From Planctomycetota bacterium (GTDB lineage: Bacteria > Planctomycetota > Phycisphaerae > WQYP01 > JAJZKY01): DNA of 9,095 bases. The stretch spans positions 1-9,095 of the forward strand of contig JAJZKY010000151.1 in NCBI GenBank assembly GCA_021803885.1, written 5' to 3'. The translations under genes and the position numbers were made by a program. Below the pieces are notes generated by a model. That model made no database searches, was not told the DNA's origin, and was given only the letters and a program-made list of their open reading frames with translations. Shown here piece by piece: positions 1-5,810 of this stretch (position 1 is the first letter of the stretch; every line of letters starts with the position of its first letter).

Positions 1-1
1 C

Positions 2-943
2 TCGGACCCGTCGGTGGTCCGGGCATCCCGGTCCTTCAGCCTGCGCCGACACGCGAGCCGGGAGGACACATTCATAGCGCAATTCCGGGTCTGCGGGCTC
101 GCACCAGCCGAGAATTTGACGATCTCCGCTGTGTCTCCAGCGTTGCCCGAGGCCAACGCCCTAGTCGACATAACCACAGACGTACGCGAGAGAGTGTTCC
201 AAGAGGATCTGGAGTTTGGGCATAAGCAGTACACGGTAGGACTTACGAGAAGCAGGTCTTGCGAACTGTACGTACCTACAGCTGGGTCCGCACAAGGAAC
301 AGTGCCCAAGGTTGCAATCACTACCGGAAAGGGCGCAGTTGCTGTGCGTCAAGTGAGCAAATTCAGTCAGGTGGCCGGAACGAACTACTGCAGAGCACTC
401 GTAACAGTACAAGGACTCATCCTGGGGGGCTCCGCAAAGCTTACCGCCGAGGTGGGCCTACACAGGGCTACAACTCAAATAGTTGTCAAGCAGAAGGACG
501 AGCCCTACGGGTTGCCCCTTGAGATACGCCTTGAAGCAGAAACCTTCGGAGACTTTCGTGCCGTGTGGAGAGAGGAGGGAGATAAGCGATCCATCGTAAT
601 ATCCGGCTTGCATAAGTCCCTGAAACGTTACGTTGGCGTAGAGCCCGATTTTCCTGGTCAGAGCAATCCCATGTTTCGGGTGCTGCTAGCAGAGATTGTT
701 GCGGAACTGATATGTCGGAGAGCGGTGCGAGAGGAGGCCCGAACGCGTCCGGCAGACTACTCTCTTGGGGCTGAAATACACGTGCTCGCTGATGAGATGT
801 TTGTCCAAATGCATAGAAGGTTCAGCCAGTTAGTGACGCTGGCGCATCGCGTAATGCTCGATGACTTAGAGGTAGCCCGCCTCCAGGAGTTCGACAAGGC
901 GCGATTGCCGGGGTCTAGTAATACGCTCGACACGGATCGATAA
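2..943 (+). CDS. 3' part of an unidentified gene; Ig-like beta-sandwich plus helical C-terminus
   Basis: The reading frame is open to the left edge of the window, so this is probably the C-terminal part of a longer protein. The first internal start is a GTG at 14, but it has no visible ribosome binding site. Counting from that GTG (309 residues), residues about 45-165 are rich in alternating beta-strand patterns with the V-x-V-x-G-x(3)-G layout seen in Ig-like beta-sandwich domains; examples are around ALVTVQGLILGGSAKLTAEV and the strand TTQIVVKQ. After a second strand-rich stretch (about 168-205) comes a helical tail. That tail has a FPGQSNPMFRVLLAEIVAEL segment (about residues 215-234) and a long amphipathic helix ending near VMLDD. 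No catalytic motif is visible, and I do not recognise the family. Such a tail could belong to a large ATPase-type or adaptor protein encoded upstream, but that is a guess. The gene ends with TAA at 941-943, and no hairpin terminator directly follows. Confidence 0.6.
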   Translation, partial: SDPSVVRASRSFSLRRHASREDTFIAQFRVCGLAPAENLTISAVSPALPEANALVDITTDVRERVFQEDLEFGHKQYTVGLTRSRSCELYVPTAGSAQGTVPKVAITTGKGAVAVRQVSKFSQVAGTNYCRALVTVQGLILGGSAKLTAEVGLHRATTQIVVKQKDEPYGLPLEIRLEAETFGDFRAVWREEGDKRSIVISGLHKSLKRYVGVEPDFPGQSNPMFRVLLAEIVAELICRRAVREEARTRPADYSLGAEIHVLADEMFVQMHRRFSQLVTLAHRVMLDDLEVARLQEFDKARLPGSSNTLDTDR

Positions 944-1015
944 GCTGAGCCTGGCGGAGGTGAGGTAAACGAAGAAGCCAACCGGTGAGGTTGCGCGAAC
1001 GAGGAGACAGCGCTC

Positions 1016-1174
1016 ATGAGCGAACCCAGACCGTCGTCACACCAGAGTCCCTTGACCGTCAGCCTGTGGCCCGCACAGTCATGCCCCGCCCCGAGCTTGT
1101 ATGACATGTTTTGTCTCTACCAGGACGGCTTGATGGCGGCCTCACCAGAGCCGAAGGGGAATCCAGCGTGGTGA
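1016..1174 (+). CDS. doubtful small ORF, 52 codons
   Basis: An ATG at 1016 is preceded by GAGGAG (1001-1006) at a 9-base spacing, which is a good Shine-Dalgarno arrangement. It opens a 52-codon frame ending in TGA at 1172-1174. The predicted peptide is Pro- and Ser-rich (it begins MSEPRPSSHQSPLTV) and has one mildly hydrophobic patch, LYDMFCLY. It has no signal peptide, membrane segment or recognisable motif. It lies 72 bases after the upstream gene, so it could be its co-transcribed small neighbour. The ribosome binding site is the only real evidence. The composition is not distinctive and the ORF may be chance. Confidence 0.25.
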   Translation: MSEPRPSSHQSPLTVSLWPAQSCPAPSLYDMFCLYQDGLMAASPEPKGNPAW

Positions 1175-1680
1175 TGAGCTAGAGAGATTCACAAGAACGT
1201 TGCAAACAGTCTATATAGTGTACACCCAGCGAGAAGGCACACGCTGCCCCACCGGGCAGTGCCTATCAGTCCGATGTGGGTTACCCCTTGATACCCCCTA
1301 AAGGTGTCATTCCGCCCGCGACGATGCCCTCACAAGATTCTGGATCAGACTAGCCGATGAGTCGACGGGCCGCGCTGCTGGACCGGTGATCATCGACACC
1401 ATTGACTGACTAGCAACATCTCAAGGGTACGGACCTGGGCATGCTTCTCAGCCTTCTGTCCGCCCAGGTCTGGAAAGGTGTTGATGCAGGTCCAGGTTAT
1501 TTGTGGATCGATCGAACCCGTTGGCCCAACAAGGTAAATGGGGTGGCTCGCAAGAATCCCGCGTCTGCAGTCTGCGAGGCCGTGAGGAGTGTGGTTTGTT
1601 GGCACCAAGCGAGGCTGGTGCGTGGGCTGGTAGGATCCCCCCCGCGATTCTCTCACTAGGGCAGAGTGCAAAGTCCTGGA
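1175..1680. other. geneless stretch with several stem-loops
   Basis: No convincing gene is visible: the overlapping short frames on both strands have low-information, Trp/Gly/Arg/Ser-rich products and no ribosome binding sites. Several dyads stand out. CTGCCC(1244-1249)/GGGCAG(1254-1259) has a 4-base loop. GACCTGGGC(1432-1440)/GCCCAGGTC(1462-1470) is a perfect 9-bp stem, extendable to 11 with a wobble. GCACCA(1602-1607)/TGGTGC(1616-1621) has an 8-base loop. TACCCC also occurs twice, 10 bases apart (1282 and 1292). None is followed by a T-run, so they are not obvious intrinsic terminators. Confidence 0.4.
1188..1217 (+). promoter_or_regulatory. possible sigma70-like promoter
   Basis: TTCACA (1188-1193) is separated by 18 bases from TATATA (1212-1217), which overlaps TATAGT. 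These resemble -35 and -10 boxes. They lie in the otherwise geneless stretch and would fire rightwards into the hairpin-rich tract that formerly abutted the RT gene. Single AT-rich boxes like this occur by chance, so this is only a candidate. Confidence 0.2.
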
Positions 1681-1909
1681 TGCGCTTGTCCAATGGGATT
1701 CATCTGCAGTGGGAAACGCGGCTGATGCCGGTGAATAGCACCTGGTTCCTGGGAAACATGAGGAGACGTGGACCAGGAGATGGCTCGGTTGGGAGAGCCG
1801 GTGCAGGATTGACCTGCATGGCGCAAGCGGAACGCGGTATCACTGGGTGGGCCAGTATGCAGCGAGAGCGCATTCTATACTTACATAGGGACAAAGGCAG
1901 GTCAGGGCC
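1681..1909 (+). ncRNA. candidate structured RNA upstream of the RT, now separated from it by the IS
   Basis: Stem-loops follow one another almost without gaps: CGGC/GCCG (1719-1730); CCTGGT/ACCAGG (1741-1777, with an inner CATG/CGTG helix); GGCTC/GAGCC (1782-1799); TGCAGG/CCTGCA (1802-1818); ACTGG/CCAGT (1842-1856); and ATGC-A-GC/GCGCAT capped by a GAGA tetraloop (1857-1873). The last hairpin abuts the one before it. A longer-range helix CGCTTG(1683-1688)/CAAGCG(1824-1829) would close the first four into a multibranch domain. This is what a folded RNA looks like, and the GNRA-type loop favours the plus-strand sense. No known family (tRNA, RNase P, group I or II intron) was recognised; in particular no group II domain V was found. 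A 136-codon frame (1503-1913) spans it but looks non-coding. The 5' and 3' ends are unknown, and whether it is an ncRNA or an mRNA leader cannot be settled here. Confidence 0.3.
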
Positions 1910-1918
1910 ATAGTACAC
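1910..1918. repeat. left 9-bp target-site duplication
   Basis: ATAGTACAC directly precedes the left inverted repeat of the insertion sequence and is repeated exactly after the right end (3380-3388). Nine bases is the duplication length typical of IS50/Tn5-group elements. The perfect match indicates a single, relatively recent insertion at this site, without later rearrangement. Confidence 0.95.
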
Positions 1919-1938
1919 CTGATCATTACCCATAAGTC
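1919..1938 (+). repeat. left terminal inverted repeat of the IS
   Basis: Twenty bases beginning CTGATCATTACCCATAAG match the reverse complement of the right end, with one mismatch at position 7 (A here, G there). The transposase stop codon lies inside this repeat (1926-1928), so the gene runs into the left end. Confidence 0.95.
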
Positions 1939-3308
1939 GGTGGTGGGCGAAAGAGCTCCCATGTTTGGGTGATGGTGACGAGGGTTCGCATGCCGCGCCA
2001 GAGCACCCTGACGCCTGGTTCTCCGTCGTGTCTTCGGCCAAGGAACCCGCCCAGCCTTGCGATCCAGCGGGTGGCTGTAGAAAGGTCGGGCGGCTGGTCG
2101 GGGACGACAGTGGTCTTGTGAATGGTGGCGTAGAGGGCCTTCCACTCTGAGTTGGAGAGCACGGAGGTGCAGGGCTGGGCGGGGTGCTCCCGGGCGGCGT
2201 AGGTGAGGTGGAGGAGTCGCCAGGCGACGATGCTGTAGGCGGCCAGGGCGTTTTCGAGACGGCGTTCGGTCTCCAGTTGGAGCTTCTCGACCTGGCAGCC
2301 GCTCTTCAGCACGTGGTGGAACCTCTCGATCCGCCAGCGGTACGAGTACCAGACCACCACGCGGGCGGCGTCCCCCAGGTCAGCCACCGGCAGGGTGGTC
2401 AGCAGCAGCCACTCAATGGGAGCCGTGCCCGCCGGCGGATCGGACTCCTCGTAGACCCACAGCCCGGTCAGGGCGGGTCCCGGTCCTCTCCCCTGCGGCG
2501 GCCTGAGGGTGACGGGGGCGGCATGGATCGCCAGCGTGGCCTGGCGTTCAGGCAGGCGGGGCTTCTTGGGGACCAGGACGGTCTGCCGGCCCAGCAGTGG
2601 CGCCGCAAACAGGGCGTCCGACAGGTAGGGCATCTCCCCGGCCAGACGCTTGTCCTGGGCCCGGATGAGCAGGTCGCGGCCACCGGAGACGCCGCGGGAG
2701 AAGAGCTCGTAGAAGCCCGCTTCCCGGTCGGCCACCATCACCACCCGCACACCGTCTGGGATGCCGCCCACGGCATCCTCCATCATCTCGATCCACCGGT
2801 AGCTCTCCCGCTCCTCCAGCGGCTTGGTCTCTCTGCCCGCCCGCTCGGCAGGTCTGGCCCAGAACTTCTGGCCCAACAGCCCCAGCGGGACCCCCTGGGC
2901 GGACACGGCCAGGCAGCTGTGGCAGAAGAACCCCAGCAGCCCCTCTGGACCGCCGATCGGGCCCAGCCCCGCCGTCTCCTGGTGAGCGGTGAAGTTGAGG
3001 ACGGTCGTGTCCTGTGTGGCCAGCACCACATCGTGTCCCTGCAGACGGTCGATGGTCGCCTTGCGGTGGGGGTCCAGGATCTTGGCAGGGGTCACCTTGG
3101 CATGATCGAAGAACCGGTAGGCCGCCTTGGTGTCCTTCCACTCCCCGCAGGCCTCAGGAATGGGGCTCTGTGGGTGTTCAGCCAATTGCTCGGTGAGGAG
3201 CATGAAGCGCTGGGTCAGCCGGGCGTCGCCGAACTGGGCGTTCAACTCCCGCGCTGACCACAGCACCCCCTCACCTCCCTGTGTCGAGAGGTTCGAGGCT
3301 GCCACCAC
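1926..3308 (-). CDS. IS4-family (Tn5-like) DDE transposase, 460 aa
   Basis: This protein cuts and rejoins the element's ends. Its length is close to the 476 residues of Tn5 transposase. Residues about 17-85 form the Tn5-type DNA-binding domain (WSARELNAQFGDARLTQRF, then KAAYRFFDH). The catalytic triad is visible in the expected places: D100 in TQDTTVLNF, D194 in VADREAGFYELF, and E328 in the signature Y321-x2-R324-x3-E328-x6-K335 (YSYRWRIERFHHVLK). The start ATG lies 71 bases inside the right end, leaving room for the element's own promoter. No frameshift or stop interrupts the frame, so it is probably active. I see no in-frame inhibitor start comparable to that of Tn5. The gene points away from the RT gene, so it does not read into it. 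By eye it is more GC-rich than the RT gene, as expected for a later arrival. Confidence 0.95.
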   Translation of the reverse strand: MVAASNLSTQGGEGVLWSARELNAQFGDARLTQRFMLLTEQLAEHPQSPIPEACGEWKDTKAAYRFFDHAKVTPAKILDPHRKATIDRLQGHDVVLATQDTTVLNFTAHQETAGLGPIGGPEGLLGFFCHSCLAVSAQGVPLGLLGQKFWARPAERAGRETKPLEERESYRWIEMMEDAVGGIPDGVRVVMVADREAGFYELFSRGVSGGRDLLIRAQDKRLAGEMPYLSDALFAAPLLGRQTVLVPKKPRLPERQATLAIHAAPVTLRPPQGRGPGPALTGLWVYEESDPPAGTAPIEWLLLTTLPVADLGDAARVVVWYSYRWRIERFHHVLKSGCQVEKLQLETERRLENALAAYSIVAWRLLHLTYAAREHPAQPCTSVLSNSEWKALYATIHKTTVVPDQPPDLSTATRWIARLGGFLGRRHDGEPGVRVLWRGMRTLVTITQTWELFRPPPTYG

Positions 3309-3359
3309 CGAATCCTTGCTCAGGATATGGTGTTGATGTCGCTTCCTGGGCGCACTCAG

Positions 3360-3379
3360 GACTTATGGGTAACGATCAG
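3360..3379 (-). repeat. right terminal inverted repeat of the IS
   Basis: Read on the minus strand it begins CTGATCGTTACCCATAAG and pairs with the left repeat at 19 of 20 positions. It is followed immediately by the second copy of the 9-bp target duplication. Confidence 0.95.
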
Positions 3380-3388
3380 ATAGTACAC
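3380..3388. repeat. right 9-bp target-site duplication
   Basis: ATAGTACAC here is identical to 1910-1918. The pre-insertion sequence would have read GGGCC, then one ATAGTACAC, then GTCATG. Confidence 0.95.
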
Positions 3389-3487
3389 GTCATGCCTCGT
3401 CGATGCCGGGTCAGTGCAAGATTGCAGAACAGTGGTCTCGGATCACACCGCGGTGATGGATGCCCGGCGCACTAGATTATAGATGCT
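3389..3487 (+). promoter_or_regulatory. RT 5' leader with nested dyads
   Basis: The 99 bases between the IS and the RT start hold three inverted repeats. GCCGGG(3405-3410)/CCCGGC(3463-3468) encloses the other two. TGCAA-GA-TTGCA (3415-3426) is a perfect dyad. ATCAC/GTGAT (3442-3457) overlaps a 10-bp perfect palindrome CACCGCGGTG (3446-3455). They could be repressor operators, or the 3' domain of the structured RNA that begins before the IS. No good -35/-10 pair is visible. No clear Shine-Dalgarno precedes the ATG at 3488. Confidence 0.4.
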
Positions 3488-5578
3488 ATGATCGAGCGCG
3501 ACATCGCCACCATGCCGAATCTCAGACTCGCCTGGCGTCGGATTTCGTCCGGCGGGAATCGCCCATACAAGGACTTCTTCCGCCAGCTGTATGCTGCGTA
3601 CGAGGTGGCTCTGGACGACAATCTGAGAGATCTCCAGAAACGGTTTCGAGCAGGAACTTTTCAGGCAAGTACTCCAGAGAAGATCTACCTTCCAAAGAGT
3701 TCAGGCCTCCATCGTCCCTTGGCGCTTCTCCATATCGAGGACCAAATAATCCTGCAAGCCTTTGCGAATGTGGCCGCCAAGAAACTCTTTCCGAGGCGGG
3801 AACGACTGCAACTCAGGGTGGTCTTTAGTAACATTGTCCAACCTGACAATGAGACGTTTTTCTTTCAAAGATGGCACCGGACATATGCGGCCTTCCAGGC
3901 GCACGTCAAAGAGCACTATATGTCAGGGCTCAGATGGGTCGCGGACTTCGATGTGGCGTCCTTTTATGAAACGATTTCCCATGATCTTCTGCTCAAGACC
4001 GTGTATCCGAGGACCCCTGAGGCGGACCTCACACCGATTCGGGAATGCCTACAGAAATGGAGCTCGGGCACATTTTCATCGACTCACGGACATGGTATCC
4101 CCCAAGGGCCCCTGGCGTCTGACTTCCTCGCCGAGTGCTTCCTACTGCCGGTCGACGAGGCAATGAGAGAGTACAGTGGGTACCTTCGATATGTTGATGA
4201 CGTACGGATACTGGGAAAGTCGGAAAGTGAAGTGCGAGAAGCGATCCTAACTCTGGAACGCTATTGCAGTGAACGGGGACTGATTCCCCAAGCAGGGAAG
4301 TTCGCCATCCGGAGAGCGATGAGTCTCAGGGATGCGGTGGGAATGGTGCCGAGCCTAGCGGAGCCGGACCGGGAGTCCGGAGGTGAAGAGCTCTCGCCCG
4401 ATGTTGCCCGTAGCCTCTTCTTTGAGGCTCTCAGCGGTCGCCCCTACCGAGTCACGGACAAGTCGCGATTGCGATACGTGCTCTTTCGCGGGGGCCCGGA
4501 CGCGAGGATTCTCCGGGTCGTTCTGCGGTTGATTCCGCGGCACCCTGAGCACGTTGATGCCTTCGTGACCTTCCTTCAGAGAAATGGATACCGAAAGTCT
4601 ATAGAGAGGCTGTGCTGCGATATAGTACAACACAGTCCGTATTCTTATGTGCGGGGGCGCGCTTGGCATATACTCACTGGGTACTTGAAGTCTCGTGGAG
4701 CCGTACTTAACCGGGCGTCCCTCGTGCACCGGGCGGTTGAGGTGACAAAACCTGGTGGACCTATCGACTTTTTAGAGAGGCTTGAGGCACTCCAATTTCT
4801 GTTGGCTGTTGAGAAAATCGGAGCAGGATCCTATACGCGGCGAGTTAGGTACCAGCGCCCACTGCTCCAAGCGACTGTGGCCCAGGAGTTACCAGCTCGG
4901 GCGTTCGATCGTCGCGGCATGGTCAGGGCCATCTTGAGGGACCCAACGTTTGAGCCTGGGCTTTCGATCTGCTCACGTCTGAACGACTGTGGCCTAGGGT
5001 TGACAGACTTTGGTCTAACCCCCAACGAGATTCCGTCACAGGTGCGTAACACGCTCCGAGAGTTGGGAACGATCACTTGGGAAGGTGGGCCCGTAGATCC
5101 GATTGCAGAAGTCTTGGAGAAGCGGTATGGCGTTGTGACGAATAAGTCGTGGCACACGTTATTGAAATCTGAGTATGTACACGCGCAGGGTCTCCTCAAG
5201 CGAGCAGATGCTGCCTTTTTCAGCGGGCGGTCAGCTTGGCTGTCGCATCACAATTCGTTCAACAATCTAGTCTTCCTTGCCATCCAGGAGCACCTCCACA
5301 GCACAGGTGACGCTGGCGCTTGCGCGACGAGGAGCCACACGGGGGAGAGACTGGCCTTTGGAGTCATGCTCGATCCCAATAAGCCGTTTTCCAAGTATCA
5401 CCCAGTTATTGCCGCATGTTTCCGAGATATGAATGCACGCAGAAATCGCCTGCCGGGAGAGCATCCGTATGACAAGAGGTCGGGGCTTCGAGCCACGTAC
5501 CTCACTGCCCAAGAACGGAATAAATTCGTCAATCAACTGAGATCCGCGTTTAGTGAGATCGCGAGAGTGATGCCGTGA
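3488..5578 (+). CDS. AbiA-like defence reverse transcriptase with C-terminal HEPN-like domain, 696 aa
   Basis: The N-terminal third is a reverse transcriptase. The finger motifs run from YLPKSSGLHRP to HIEDQIILQAFAN (residues 67-94). Motif A is VADFDVASFYETI with catalytic D155. Motif B is HGIPQGPLAS (202-211). Motif C is YVDD with D237 and D238, followed by a motif-D-like GLIPQAGKFAI (264-274). Residues about 300-445 are predicted helical, like the alpha-repeat (HEAT-like) part of Abi RTs. The last about 140 residues look like a HEPN domain: a helix NSFNNLVFLAIQEHL (589-603), then R652-N-R654-L-P-G-E-H659, which satisfies the HEPN Rx4-6H ribonuclease signature. RT, helical repeats, then HEPN in one chain is the arrangement of AbiA abortive-infection proteins. 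Related AbiK and Abi-P2 enzymes make DNA without a template using a protein primer; whether this one does is inference. There is no RT-connected intron, retron or DGR domain. An in-frame stop at 3473-3475 limits the start to ATG 3488; ATG 3512 is an alternative. Confidence 0.88.
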   Translation: MIERDIATMPNLRLAWRRISSGGNRPYKDFFRQLYAAYEVALDDNLRDLQKRFRAGTFQASTPEKIYLPKSSGLHRPLALLHIEDQIILQAFANVAAKKLFPRRERLQLRVVFSNIVQPDNETFFFQRWHRTYAAFQAHVKEHYMSGLRWVADFDVASFYETISHDLLLKTVYPRTPEADLTPIRECLQKWSSGTFSSTHGHGIPQGPLASDFLAECFLLPVDEAMREYSGYLRYVDDVRILGKSESEVREAILTLERYCSERGLIPQAGKFAIRRAMSLRDAVGMVPSLAEPDRESGGEELSPDVARSLFFEALSGRPYRVTDKSRLRYVLFRGGPDARILRVVLRLIPRHPEHVDAFVTFLQRNGYRKSIERLCCDIVQHSPYSYVRGRAWHILTGYLKSRGAVLNRASLVHRAVEVTKPGGPIDFLERLEALQFLLAVEKIGAGSYTRRVRYQRPLLQATVAQELPARAFDRRGMVRAILRDPTFEPGLSICSRLNDCGLGLTDFGLTPNEIPSQVRNTLRELGTITWEGGPVDPIAEVLEKRYGVVTNKSWHTLLKSEYVHAQGLLKRADAAFFSGRSAWLSHHNSFNNLVFLAIQEHLHSTGDAGACATRSHTGERLAFGVMLDPNKPFSKYHPVIAACFRDMNARRNRLPGEHPYDKRSGLRATYLTAQERNKFVNQLRSAFSEIARVMP

Positions 5579-5580
5579 AC

Positions 5581-5629
5581 ACGCGTAGTCAGTCGACCTG
5601 CACCCACTTGGGTTCGGCTCTCGACGCGT
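5581..5629. other. nested inverted repeat just after the RT stop
   Basis: ACGCGT (5581-5586) recurs at 5624-5629, GTCGA (5592-5596) pairs with TCGAC (5621-5625), and the centre is ACCCA-CT-TGGGT (5602-5613). The whole could fold as one nested stem-loop starting 3 bases after the RT stop codon. There is no T-run, so it is not a standard terminator. The central dyad resembles the CCCAA-G-TTGGG dyad before higB, so it could also be a protein binding site. Confidence 0.35.
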
Positions 5630-5680
5630 CCGGATTCCGAGTGTTTAGTGGGTAGTGTAGTTTGGGTATCTGATCAGTCT

Positions 5681-5729
5681 CCCTGTTATGAATAGGGCAT
5701 CGCGCCGATTGCGTCGGTGCGCATGATGC
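5681..5729. other. two adjoining stem-loops between the RT and higBA
   Basis: CCCTGTT-ATG-AATAGGG (5681-5697) forms a 7-bp stem with one wobble. It shares its last base with a longer imperfect hairpin (5697-5729) built from GCATC/GATGC, GCG/CGC and CCGA/TCGG around a 5-base loop. Neither is followed by a T-run on either strand. They could be part of a small RNA or an mRNA 3' structure. No coding frame here is credible. Confidence 0.35.
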
Positions 5730-5733
5730 TCGG

Positions 5734-5760
5734 CGTGGTCGCAGGCGACCAACGTATTTT
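5734..5760 (+). terminator. probable intrinsic terminator of the RT gene
   Basis: TGGTCG (5736-5741) and CGACCA (5746-5751) form a 6-bp stem with a CAGG tetraloop. An outer CG pair extends it around one bulged A. TATTTT follows at once (5755-5760). A GC-rich stem plus T-run on the plus strand, in the convergent gap after the RT gene, fits a Rho-independent terminator, although it lies about 155 bases after the stop codon. Confidence 0.55.
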
Positions 5761-5785
5761 GGCGGTCCAACCCCTGGGCTGCGTA

Positions 5786-5810
5786 ACCGCTTGATGTCCG
5801 ATCAAGCGGT
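5786..5810 (-). terminator. stem-loop at the higA stop, possible terminator
   Basis: ACCGCTTGAT (5786-5795) and ATCAAGCGGT (5801-5810) form a perfect 10-bp stem with a 5-base loop. The higA stop codon (5802-5804) lies in the stem. No strong T-run follows on the minus strand, so it may act as a weak terminator or an mRNA-stabilising end structure rather than a classical one. Confidence 0.45.

Larger units (their letters stand above)
1919..3379 (-). mobile_element. complete IS4-family (IS50/Tn5-like) insertion sequence, 1461 bp
   Basis: The element is bounded by imperfect terminal inverted repeats and a perfect 9-bp target duplication, and it carries one full-length DDE transposase on the minus strand. 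Its ends start CTGATC(A/G)TTACCCATAAG. They resemble the 19-bp outside end of IS50 (CTGACTCTTATACACAAGT) in length and in the conserved CTGA start and AAGT finish. Everything needed for transposition appears intact. It inserted into non-coding DNA about 110 bp upstream of the RT start, so it may have cut the RT off from its native promoter or leader. I cannot give an IS name without a database search. Confidence 0.95.

Noticed and set aside
1282..1297. TACCCC repeated twice at 10-bp spacing
   Set aside because: Only two copies are present and no flanking pattern supports an iteron or operator array.
1430..1909. Remnant of a group II intron, since an RT lies downstream
   Set aside because: I found no domain V-like hairpin, and the RT lacks maturase (X) and HNH domains. 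It carries a HEPN-like domain instead, pointing to an Abi-type enzyme.
1503..1913. 136-codon plus-strand frame before the IS
   Set aside because: Its product has no recognisable motif, it has no ribosome binding site, and it runs through the dense stem-loops and into the target site. It fits chance coding potential of a structured GC-rich region.
2184..3257. Long plus-strand frame of 357 codons inside the IS
   Set aside because: It is the antisense shadow of the transposase. The product is Gly/Arg/His/Gln-rich without motifs, whereas the minus-strand frame has all transposase catalytic residues.
3488..5578. Retron or diversity-generating-retroelement RT
   Set aside because: Neither the NAxxH and VTG retron signatures nor a template/variable repeat pair were found. 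The protein is also far longer than typical retron or DGR RTs.
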